A DNA stretch of 13,887 nucleotides from Flavobacteriales bacterium UBA6049 (GTDB taxonomy: Bacteria; Bacteroidota; Bacteroidia; Flavobacteriales_G; Salibacteraceae), in assembly GCA_002429085.1 (NCBI GenBank), contig DIYR01000056.1, forward strand, positions 1-13,887, given 5' to 3'. A model generated the notes under the pieces. That model saw only the letters and a program-made list of their open reading frames with translations. It was not told the origin of the DNA and did no database searches. The translations under genes were made by a program, and so were the position numbers. Positions 7,720 through 13,887 of this stretch are shown piece after piece (positions within the stretch are counted from its first letter, which is position 1; each line of letters opens with the position of its first letter).

Positions 7720-8252
7720 GATCCGTAATATGGAGCTAAAAATGCATACACCAATACACCTGTAAAGGTAACATATACCCACATTGGATAAGTATACTTA
7801 ACCATTTTACGATGTCCCATTAGGTCTCCTGCATATGCTTTATAATATGCCAATAAAATGAATGGTAAACTTAGGCCTGCCAATACAATGTGCGTGAACA
7901 AAATGAAATAGAATACTCCTTTTTGCTCTCCACCATAGATCGTATCACCGCTAAAAAAGTGATTCAGAACATAGGAAAGCAGAAACACTACAGAAAGTAC
8001 CATTGCAGTACTATTCAATGTTTTGTGTAGAGAAACATTTTTCTGTTTAATCGCTACTAGTGCCCCTACTAACAGTAAAAAACACGTACCATTTATGATG
8101 GCGTTCAACAATGGCAAATACTGAACAAATCCTGGAACAAAACTAGCCTGGGGCATTTCATGAAGGATGATTACTAGTGCATACACAACTGCTGTGAAGG
8201 CATATATTCCGTAAACTACTCGTTTATCTAGTTTCACTCCTTGCGTACTCAT
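7716..8252 (-). CDS. DUF420 (CtaM-like) membrane protein for cytochrome oxidase assembly
   Basis: 178 residues, mostly hydrophobic, with about five membrane helices (roughly 12-30, 45-68, 80-99, 113-136 and 155-172). Histidines placed at or near helix ends (His31, His76, His98, His121, His147), plus LPLLNAIINGTCF (46-58) and the GG after the third helix (107-108), fit the DUF420 family. The family includes Bacillus and Staphylococcus CtaM, which is needed to make active heme-copper oxidases; the histidines suggest metal or heme binding. The gene starts 4 bases after the SCO stop and overlaps the following small gene by 4 bases. The link to oxidase assembly rests on family and context together. 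Confidence 0.85.
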   Translation of the reverse strand: MSTQGVKLDKRVVYGIYAFTAVVYALVIILHEMPQASFVPGFVQYLPLLNAIINGTCFLLLVGALVAIKQKNVSLHKTLNSTAMVLSVVFLLSYVLNHFFSGDTIYGGEQKGVFYFILFTHIVLAGLSLPFILLAYYKAYAGDLMGHRKMVKYTYPMWVYVTFTGVLVYAFLAPYYGS

Positions 8253-8256
8253 GTTC

Positions 8257-8925
8257 CTATTCTTTTTCTTTAGTCGCTCTGAAATAGGTAAATCTCAATG
8301 ATTTGATTGCATCAATTGCAGCGTTGGTTTCTACATATTGAGTTCCATCATAATAGCCCCTAATATGACGATCTCCATCCAAAATTACCAATGCAAACTG
8401 ATTTAGACCAACTTCACTTTCTTCGCTATTCAATAACAAAGCATCTTCAGCAATGTTCGACCAATCTTGATTAGTTCTCCAAACTAGCCATCCTTCGTTT
8501 CCTACTGGATAATTAGGAAGATCTAATAAGTTCTCTTTAGTATCTGCACTATCTATCACAATTGATAACAGAGTAACTTCTGGCTTGTCTTTGAATCTAT
8601 CATTCAACTTAGCCATTTGTTCAAGTACTCTAAAATTACTTTCATAACAACTCAAACAGTAGAAATGAACAACTACAATTTGATTCTGTAAATCGCTAAG
8701 TAATGTTGAATTTCCATCTAAGTCGGTAAACTGAAGATCTGGAACTTGATAGAAGATGGTATCTGGAATATCTCGTTTTATTTTTTTGGTAGGATGCAGC
8801 TCCTTAGGACCAAAAAAAGGAGCACGACCGATCTGATGTTCGCCCGTGCTCAATATAACGTAGAATAATGATGGTAATATTAAAATCCCAAGCAGGATAC
8901 CTGCTTGTTTCATCTTTCCTGACAT
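8257..8925 (-). CDS. Atypical SCO1/SenC-family thioredoxin-fold protein
   Basis: 222 residues with an uncleaved N-terminal anchor (about 7-25) and a periplasmic thioredoxin-like domain starting near YQVPDLQFTDLDG (59-71). SCO proteins carry copper to the CuA site using CxxxC and a distant His. Here the motif is FYCLSCYE (88-95), a CxxC (Cys90, Cys93), and the position where a DHS is expected before the last strands reads LNQFALVILD (174-183) with no His. The nearest His is 187, beyond that strand. The fold fits SCO, but the ligand set suggests a thiol-disulfide role more than classical copper delivery. It lies 4 bases after the COX IV stop and 4 before the DUF420 start. An alternative start, Met5, would change little. 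Confidence 0.82.
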   Translation of the reverse strand: MSGKMKQAGILLGILILPSLFYVILSTGEHQIGRAPFFGPKELHPTKKIKRDIPDTIFYQVPDLQFTDLDGNSTLLSDLQNQIVVVHFYCLSCYESNFRVLEQMAKLNDRFKDKPEVTLLSIVIDSADTKENLLDLPNYPVGNEGWLVWRTNQDWSNIAEDALLLNSEESEVGLNQFALVILDGDRHIRGYYDGTQYVETNAAIDAIKSLRFTYFRATKEKE

Positions 8926-8929
8926 ACTA

Positions 8930-9286
8930 TTACAGAGCTGTAGCTTCGGTTAATAGAATGAATAGTAAATAGATAATAAACAATGCGTAGGGAGCTAAGA
9001 TTAACCAACGTAGTGGTTTTCTCTCATCACCTAAGTGCATAAAGATCATAACAATGTAACCAGCTTTTACGATTGTAAGGATTACATACGCTAATTTAAC
9101 TGTAGCCCATAATCCGGCACTATCACCAATAGCTGTTTTTGATAAGAAAACCCCCATCATAACCTCAACAAAAGTCACAACAGATAAGATAGCCGTAACC
9201 ATCCATATTTTCTTACGAATCTTTTTTCCTTCTTCTTCGCTGTGGTGTGCGTCTAACGAATACTCTATAACGTCATCTCTTTCCAT
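8930..9286 (-). CDS. Cytochrome c oxidase subunit IV (prokaryotic COX4/CtaF-type)
   Basis: 118 residues with a charged cytoplasmic N-terminus (1-27) and three membrane helices (about 28-48, 62-84 and 93-113). The second helix ends in IFMHLGDE (81-88), equivalent to the FMHL motif of the bacterial subunit IV family. It is a small non-catalytic subunit of caa3/aa3-type oxidases in the cytoplasmic membrane. It lies 24 bases after the long COX3 stop and 4 bases before the SCO gene, in one operon with both. Confidence 0.9.
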   Translation of the reverse strand: MERDDVIEYSLDAHHSEEEGKKIRKKIWMVTAILSVVTFVEVMMGVFLSKTAIGDSAGLWATVKLAYVILTIVKAGYIVMIFMHLGDERKPLRWLILAPYALFIIYLLFILLTEATAL

Positions 9287-9310
9287 GATGCAAGTCTCTT
9301 TTAAAAAGGA

Positions 9311-10111
9311 TTAAATTAAGTAGAAGAAAGTAAATACGAATACCCAAACTAGATCGACAAAGTGCCAGTATAAACCTGCTTTCTCAACCATTTCGTAGTG
9401 TCCTCGCTTTTGATACACACCTTTCATCACATTCAACAAAATGATGAAGTTTAGAATCACTCCACTCAAAACGTGTGTTCCATGGAAACCTGTCACAAAG
9501 AAGAAGAAACTAGCATATAATGAGTGTCCATATTCGTTGCGTACCAAATTAGCACCTTGAACAAATTCTGACTCAGATTTCAATGCTTCGGCTTCTGCTC
9601 CTGAAACGATGGTTCCGTTTTTCATATCAAGACTTCCATCTTCCATCAATGTAGCTGTAGATCCATCAGCCATTCTATATGATCCGTACTCCGAACCATG
9701 AATGAATGTTGACCACTCCCAAGCTTGAGAACCTAAGAATACAAATCCACCTACAACAGTTAAACCTAACCACTTAATTACACCTTTCTGATCCATTCGG
9801 TGACCAGCTTCAACAGCTAATACCATAGTCACAGAACTAACGATCAAAATGAACGTCATAAATGCTACATAAAGTAAAGGAAGGTGTGCATGTGTGAATG
9901 GGAAGTGAAAGAATACCTGCTCACTTACAGGCCAAATGTCAGCGAATTTGTGACGCATGAAGCCAACAGCTCCAAGAAATCCACCAAAGGTTAATGCATC
10001 TGAGATGAGGAAGAACCACATCATCATTTTACCATAACTTACGCTAAATGGTGAACGACCTCCACCCCATAGAATTTTAGCATCAATTGCTTTTGTAGCT
10101 TCTCCTGCCAT
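9311..10111 (-). CDS. ctaE: Cytochrome c oxidase subunit III, long form with extra loop
   Basis: 266 residues of the heme-copper oxidase subunit III family. Recognisable parts are the first helices (about 27-50 and 78-101), SQAWEWSTFIHG (128-139), VTGFHGTHVLSGV (206-218) and YWHFVDLVWVFVF (248-260). Subunit III surrounds a lipid-filled cleft beside subunit I and stabilises its proton uptake; it has no metal centre. About 55 hydrophilic residues (roughly 140-195), rich in DGS and NG turns, are inserted between WEW and the GFHG helix and should form an extra-membrane loop. It lies 35 bases after the short COX3 gene, so the two are neighbours that probably form part of the same enzyme. Confidence 0.93.
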   Translation of the reverse strand: MAGEATKAIDAKILWGGGRSPFSVSYGKMMMWFFLISDALTFGGFLGAVGFMRHKFADIWPVSEQVFFHFPFTHAHLPLLYVAFMTFILIVSSVTMVLAVEAGHRMDQKGVIKWLGLTVVGGFVFLGSQAWEWSTFIHGSEYGSYRMADGSTATLMEDGSLDMKNGTIVSGAEAEALKSESEFVQGANLVRNEYGHSLYASFFFFVTGFHGTHVLSGVILNFIILLNVMKGVYQKRGHYEMVEKAGLYWHFVDLVWVFVFTFFYLI

Positions 10112-10146
10112 GTTTGGTTAAGTTCAATAATTGGACGTGTGCAATG

Positions 10147-10725
10147 TTAACGAATAAATAGTAAAAATAATAGCAAATAAATCCAGAGCACATCTAGGAA
10201 GTGCCAGTACATAGCGGATAACGACAATCCTAAATGATTCTCTGCCGTGTATTTGCCTGCTTGAGCATTGATAAACGACACAGTCAATGCAATTATTCCA
10301 CTAATAATGTGTGCTAAATGAAGACCTGTGATTACGTATAAAAACGAAGATGAAACGTTTGTACCAGTAAAATACAACCCTGTCTCTATCATGAAGTTGT
10401 AGGTAAATACTTGACTGATAACAAACCCTATACCTAGTAGTAATGATAAACCCACACCTAAACTTACTCCCTGTTGGTTGTTCGTTTTTACTGATTTCGT
10501 TGCCCACCACATGGTAATACTACTCAATACAATAAATACTGTACTCGTATAAAATGGTGCGGGCAAATCAAATGTTAGCCAATCTCCATCGGCTTGGCGA
10601 ACGATATATGCACTTGTTAAAGCCGCGAATATCATGAAGATACTCACCATTCCTGTGATCAAAAGTGGTTTCCCTACTTTCTCTCTAATCTGTAATTTCT
10701 CTTCTACCTCCATTGCTGAATCCAT
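10147..10725 (-). CDS. Cytochrome c oxidase subunit III family protein, short form
   Basis: 192 residues with five predicted helices (about 21-43, 60-77, 87-108, 126-152 and 170-191). Family signatures are SAYIVRQADGDW (38-49), ITGLHLAHIISGI (132-144) and YWHFLDVLWIYLLLF (173-187). It aligns with the five-helix COX3 type and is clearly divergent from the long copy just downstream, so this is an old paralogue and not a recent duplication. Start: ATG at 10725, 4 bases after the cyoE stop; Met5 is an alternative. The two COX3-type proteins probably both belong to one caa3/aa3-like oxidase, as is common in Bacteroidota, but subunits I and II are not in the window. Confidence 0.9.
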   Translation of the reverse strand: MDSAMEVEEKLQIREKVGKPLLITGMVSIFMIFAALTSAYIVRQADGDWLTFDLPAPFYTSTVFIVLSSITMWWATKSVKTNNQQGVSLGVGLSLLLGIGFVISQVFTYNFMIETGLYFTGTNVSSSFLYVITGLHLAHIISGIIALTVSFINAQAGKYTAENHLGLSLSAMYWHFLDVLWIYLLLFLLFIR

Positions 10726-10729
10726 CTTG

Positions 10730-11626
10730 TTAAACCTTATCTAACCACAATACTAATTGAACAACAGGTAGGTATATAAAGGATGCAAACATCAAGCGTG
10801 TTGCCGATTTATCATCCAAATTCTTGTATAACCGATATGCCTCAAATGCGTAATATACTCCTGCTACCAAAACTACCACGGCAGCAATAGAACCAGTAAT
10901 TCCAAAATATGTTGGCAATAAACTTAATGGGATTAAAAATAAGCTGTAAACCAAAGCTTGAAATGCTGAAGATGCATCTTTTCCTCCAGCAGATGGTAGT
11001 AAAGAAAATCCTGCTTTTCGGTAATCATCATCTAATTTCCAAGCAATAGCCCAAAAGTGAGGAAACTGCCACAAGAACTGAATAGCAAATAATAATCCAG
11101 GAACTAAACCAAATTCTCCTGTAACAGCAACGTAGCCTAACATCGGGGGAATAGCTCCAGGAAATGCTCCAACAAATACTGCCCAAGGAGACATACGCTT
11201 CATTGGTGTATATACTCCCACATACATAATTAAAGCCATTGTACCAAGCAAGCCACTTAATGGATTTAATGCAAACCACAGGATAGAGATTCCTAAAACT
11301 CCCATAATCAAAGCTACCATCATAGCTTCTTTTACCTGCATGTCACCAGCTGGTAATGGACGATTTTGGGTTCTTACCATCAGTTTATCAAAATCCTTTT
11401 CGATAACCTGATTAAACCCATTAGAAGAACCTGTTACTAGGAATCCACCCAGTACCAACCACATAAAATCAATCCATACAATTTGGTCTGAGGCCATGAA
11501 AAAGCTTACCCCAGCAGAAAAAACAACTAATGAAGCAAGACGCATTTTAGAAAATGCCGCATAGGCTTTAACACGATGCATCAATAGCTCTTTAATACTG
11601 AACGAATCTGTTTTGATGTAACTCAA
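10730..11626 (-). CDS. cyoE: Heme O synthase (protoheme IX farnesyltransferase)
   Basis: 298 residues from a TTG at 11626, or 283 from the ATG at 11581 (Met16). It is a UbiA-superfamily prenyltransferase with about eight or nine membrane helices. The first Mg-diphosphate motif is NQVIEKDFDKLMVRTQNRPL (72-91), followed by YTPMKR (139-144), FVGAFPGAIPPMLGY (151-165) and the second polar loop WQFPHFWAIAWKLDDDY (186-202). It adds farnesyl to heme b to give heme O, the precursor of heme a for the oxidase encoded by its neighbours. First gene of the operon. The ATG start places the protein's beginning nearer to that of most homologues, while the TTG start is closer to the promoter; the choice is open. 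Confidence 0.95.
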   Translation of the reverse strand: MSYIKTDSFSIKELLMHRVKAYAAFSKMRLASLVVFSAGVSFFMASDQIVWIDFMWLVLGGFLVTGSSNGFNQVIEKDFDKLMVRTQNRPLPAGDMQVKEAMMVALIMGVLGISILWFALNPLSGLLGTMALIMYVGVYTPMKRMSPWAVFVGAFPGAIPPMLGYVAVTGEFGLVPGLLFAIQFLWQFPHFWAIAWKLDDDYRKAGFSLLPSAGGKDASSAFQALVYSLFLIPLSLLPTYFGITGSIAAVVVLVAGVYYAFEAYRLYKNLDDKSATRLMFASFIYLPVVQLVLWLDKV

Positions 11627-11649
11627 TTGATTTGATTTCTGAAGTGCTG

Positions 11650-11679
11650 CAAAAGTAGCACTTGCGCTTAACTGTACAA
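11650..11679 (-). promoter_or_regulatory. Bacteroidota promoter of the cyoE-cox operon
   Basis: On the minus strand, TTG (11679-11677), a spacer of exactly 19 bases and TACTTTTG (11657-11650) fit TTTG-N19-TAnnTTTG, with GTTG for the -33 box. This is the best promoter match in the window. It ends 23 bases before the TTG start and 68 before the ATG start of cyoE. Confidence 0.6.
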
Positions 11680-11687
11680 CACCTGTT

Positions 11688-11698
11688 TAAACGAGAGG
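11688..11698 (-). promoter_or_regulatory. Shared 11-bp upstream element, cyoE copy
   Basis: TAAACGAGAGG on the plus strand, identical to 7429-7439. It lies 31 bases upstream of the cyoE -7 box and just upstream of its -33 box, 10 bases past the stop of the Wzi-like gene. It partly overlaps the palindrome GTTTAAAC (11685-11692). Confidence 0.4.
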
Positions 11699-11708
11699 TT
11701 CTAAACAA

Positions 11709-13295
11709 CTAAAAATCTCGGTACTGATTGAATAGTCCCATCTTTAAACCAATACTACTCATAAACAACTCTGGTGAAAATCCACTTTCTTGTTGCTGTC
11801 TCCAATACGATATAGATGCCTCGGCACGCAATTGGGTACGTGAACTTAATAACCATGATGCTAACAACTGACTGTGTTGTGTTGTGTACAGGATTCCTTG
11901 CCCCACTTCATTGTCATAATCTTGATTGCGAGTATCACTAGATAAAAATATGTTTGAGCCGTTATTATCAGCTTCTCCTGGTATATCCTTCCCCTGTTCT
12001 CTCAGCACCAATTTGTACTCGAAGTACCAGCGCTTGTGATAATAATTAGCAATAAATACACCTTCCCATAAATTTGCTCCAGAAGGATGAGCCATAGGTT
12101 CATTCCAATGTCCGTATGCTTGTGTTGTGTTGGTATGTGAATAGGTAAATGGTCTAATGTAATTCCCTTCTCCTTGAAGAGTCAACCCTTCGACATTAAA
12201 GGCATCATAGTACTTTACTCCTAATTGTAAAGCATACTTATTTGCCCACCAGCCATTACTAGATCGTAGTTCATCTATTTTGAACTCATCAAAAACTAAT
12301 TGGGCATAGGTTTTTACGTGGTTAGAAATACGAACACCTGTTCCAACACCCACCAAAACATTATCGGGTGATCCAATTGAAAACTCTACAGGGCGATAGA
12401 AAACAACTGGATTTAAGTAATGCGGATCAAAACCTCTGTTTACTATACTATCCTGAGCTTGCCAAACAACTGTCTCGAACAATTGAATATTCCAACGCTT
12501 AGTAATATTCCAACTTAAATGATGGAATGCCATGTACTTTTCTTTATATGAATCTGGTGGGTCTGTTGAATTATAAATGTCTTTCATATAAGCCCACATG
12601 ATATTGTACTTCATTTTCCAGAAGTCTGCTGAAATCTTCAGGTAATCATAATTGTACGAGAAATCAGACAACATCATACTTCGATAGCCTTCACCCCAGA
12701 AATGTTTTCCTCGTCCCAACTGAAAATTGAAATGTTTATCTGGGTTATAACTAATATACCCTGTTGAGTTTCTGTAATGATATCCCCAGCCTGTTTCATA
12801 CGCATAACCTTGACCTGGAATAACTCCTTGAGTAAAAGCATAATTCTCAACATACCAAGGTAATCTAGAGTGAGACCTAATAAAGTTTACGTTGACATCC
12901 AATTTTTCCCCAACCATTCCAGTTACGTTGAACCCAATAGAAGTTTCAAAAGTCTCGCCATTATTTTGGTTGCTCTCAAACCCAGGAACAAATGAGAACA
13001 CAGGATGTGCCGCTAGTTTAATTGGTGTTGTTGTTTTAGGTTGATAGTGCAAAAAGAACTTGTCTACAAAAAAATCTCTCTCATAAACATCTTGATAAAA
13101 CTTGTTCTCTTTCAGTGATTTTGTCGCAATAGGTCTAATAGACGGGTGAAATGAACTACCTATTGAATCCATTTCTGCAATTACTGGGTAATTAGCAGGT
13201 CTATACATTGGTAGATAATGGTGCGATTGCCCGGTTACCTGAATAGATACGGCCATCAACACAACTAAGAAGAATATGTAATAAAGCTGTTTCAT
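11709..13295 (-). CDS. Wzi/RemB-like outer-membrane beta-barrel protein (downstream paralogue)
   Basis: 528 residues from the ATG at 13295, 2 bases after the stop of the preceding gene. An upstream start at 13352 would add 19 residues before the signal peptide and overlap that gene. Signal peptide 1-23 (cleavage after VTGQ). The mature protein alternates short strands and turns and ends in Phe, as expected of a BAM-assembled barrel. LGRGKHFWGEGYRSMMLSD (193-211) and the later YLNPVVFYRPVEF resemble the Caps_assemb_Wzi family, including proteins annotated as gliding-motility RemB in flavobacteria. E. coli Wzi tethers capsule polysaccharide at the surface. Whether this protein handles capsule, adhesion or gliding cannot be told from the sequence. 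Confidence 0.82.
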   Translation of the reverse strand: MKQLYYIFFLVVLMAVSIQVTGQSHHYLPMYRPANYPVIAEMDSIGSSFHPSIRPIATKSLKENKFYQDVYERDFFVDKFFLHYQPKTTTPIKLAAHPVFSFVPGFESNQNNGETFETSIGFNVTGMVGEKLDVNVNFIRSHSRLPWYVENYAFTQGVIPGQGYAYETGWGYHYRNSTGYISYNPDKHFNFQLGRGKHFWGEGYRSMMLSDFSYNYDYLKISADFWKMKYNIMWAYMKDIYNSTDPPDSYKEKYMAFHHLSWNITKRWNIQLFETVVWQAQDSIVNRGFDPHYLNPVVFYRPVEFSIGSPDNVLVGVGTGVRISNHVKTYAQLVFDEFKIDELRSSNGWWANKYALQLGVKYYDAFNVEGLTLQGEGNYIRPFTYSHTNTTQAYGHWNEPMAHPSGANLWEGVFIANYYHKRWYFEYKLVLREQGKDIPGEADNNGSNIFLSSDTRNQDYDNEVGQGILYTTQHSQLLASWLLSSRTQLRAEASISYWRQQQESGFSPELFMSSIGLKMGLFNQYRDF

Positions 13296-13297
13296 AA

Positions 13298-13887
13298 CTA
13301 GAAGTCTAAATACATATTCGTGATTGATGTTCTTAATCCTGCATAGAACCATTGCGTGGCTTCTTGTCCATCAGCATCTCTAAGCATAGCTCCACCATAA
13401 ATATTCAGATTATACCTAGAATTAATTAGGTAACCTCCTTCTCCAGACAAAATCTGTATTTGCTGCCCTTGTCGCTCTATTTGTTGAGCTCTTGCTTGAG
13501 CAAACAAGCCTCTGTATGTGTAACGAACAGTGGTTATAAACTCTGTTGCATCATTTCCTTGAACAAATGCCATTGATTGCCCCATATGGTAAAAGTCCGT
13601 TTGCAAGTTTCCTGAACCGTAGGCATTATCTTTTGCTTCATTATATTCTGCATGAAGGTATAAACCATTTATTCCGAACGCATCGTAGGCTTTTGCACCA
13701 ATTTGATATCCCGAAATCTCATCATTAGAGTAAAGAACTTGTCCAAAACCAACATATTTCTTCTGGAAAGTATAGGACATATTCATCCCTAAATAACCTT
13801 TATTTAAGGTATCTACCTCTACTAATGAATTAATGAAAGGAAGTGGATTAAGATACAATGGCTCGTATGGTAAAGTCCCTGTACTAT
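13298..13887 (-). CDS. Wzi/RemB-like outer-membrane beta-barrel protein, C-terminal part only
   Basis: The reading frame is open to the right edge of the window, adding about nine codons (STGTLPYEP) before a TTG at 13858 that is unlikely to be a true start. The visible part, about 195 residues, is the C-terminal portion of a barrel paralogous to its downstream neighbour. YLNPLPFINSL aligns with YLNPVVFYRPV of the neighbour, and the strand around GAKAYDAFGINGLYLHAEYN with GVKYYDAFNVEGLTLQGEGN. It ends in LDF, with the final Phe typical of outer-membrane barrels. The next gene begins 2 bases after its stop, so the two are almost certainly cotranscribed and may form a pair in the outer membrane. 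The N-terminus, signal peptide and promoter lie outside the window. Confidence 0.82.
   Translation of the reverse strand, partial: STGTLPYEPLYLNPLPFINSLVEVDTLNKGYLGMNMSYTFQKKYVGFGQVLYSNDEISGYQIGAKAYDAFGINGLYLHAEYNEAKDNAYGSGNLQTDFYHMGQSMAFVQGNDATEFITTVRYTYRGLFAQARAQQIERQGQQIQILSGEGGYLINSRYNLNIYGGAMLRDADGQEATQWFYAGLRTSITNMYLDF

Noticed and set aside
7720..7782. 21-codon N-terminal extension of the CSMC protein
   Set aside because: It lies within the DUF420 gene and would bury the signal peptide; the ATGA overlap start at 7719 is better.
8257..8925. SCO-like gene as a pseudogene because ligands are missing
   Set aside because: The frame is intact, the length is normal, and the spacing to both neighbours is 4 bases, so it is a variant and not a decayed gene.
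11681..11699. ACCT/AGGT inverted repeat around GTTTAAAC as a terminator after the Wzi-like gene
   Set aside because: The stem is only 4 bp with an 11-base loop and no T-run; the stretch overlaps the promoter-associated 11-mer instead.
13296..13352. 19-codon N-terminal extension of the Wzi-like gene
   Set aside because: It overlaps the upstream gene and precedes an obvious signal peptide beginning at the ATG at 13295.
13546..13728. Plus-strand 60-codon open frame in the Wzi-like gene
   Set aside because: It is antisense to a barrel-coding region, with no start signal or similarity I can see.
1..13887. CRISPR arrays, insertion sequences, tRNA or rRNA genes
   Set aside because: I looked for repeat arrays, terminal inverted repeats with a transposase, and cloverleaf or rRNA signatures and saw none.

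Overview
The window looks like a chromosomal segment from an AT-rich member of the Bacteroidota (Flavobacteriia or Cytophagia type; I cannot place it more finely). Four things support this: signal peptides ending in -AQ or -GQ; promoter elements of the form TAnnTTTG instead of sigma70 boxes; almost no Shine-Dalgarno sequences; and gene content typical of the phylum (tandem Wzi/RemB-like barrels, two COX3 genes beside a COX IV gene, a DUF420 protein and a small CSMC membrane protein). I see no mobile element, CRISPR array or RNA gene, and no stretch over 300 bases lacks a gene.

Left side (1-4018). A membrane-anchored M90 (MtfA-type) zinc peptidase runs off the left edge on the minus strand. 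It is divergent, across 53 bp, from a plus-strand pair: a YyaL/SPATA20-family thioredoxin-domain protein that carries a lipoprotein signal, and an overlapping exported protein of unknown function with YD-like repeats.

Middle (4003-7375, minus strand). An operon reads TolC-family outer-membrane channel, HlyD/MacA-type periplasmic adaptor, then tsaB (tRNA t6A synthesis). HlyD and tsaB overlap by one base. No inner-membrane pump is encoded in the window. The operon has its own candidate promoter and an upstream tandem 8-bp repeat.

Right-centre (7486-11626, minus strand). A tightly packed respiratory operon reads heme O synthase (cyoE), short COX3, long COX3, COX IV, an atypical SCO/SenC protein, a DUF420 (CtaM-like) membrane protein and a 77-residue CSMC protein. 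It covers accessory subunits, heme a precursor synthesis and probable copper-site assembly of a heme-copper oxidase. The catalytic subunits I and II are not present. A good Bacteroidota promoter (TTG-N19-TACTTTTG) precedes cyoE. An 11-bp element (TAAACGAGAGG) lies about 30 bp upstream of the -7 box of both this promoter and the tolC promoter, in the same orientation.

Right edge (11709-13887, minus strand). Two tandem Wzi/RemB-like outer-membrane beta-barrel genes, the upstream one cut by the window edge.

I found no clear new defence or biosynthetic system. The best leads are the SCO protein with altered metal ligands, its small CSMC neighbour, and the shared promoter element that may link efflux and oxidase operons.
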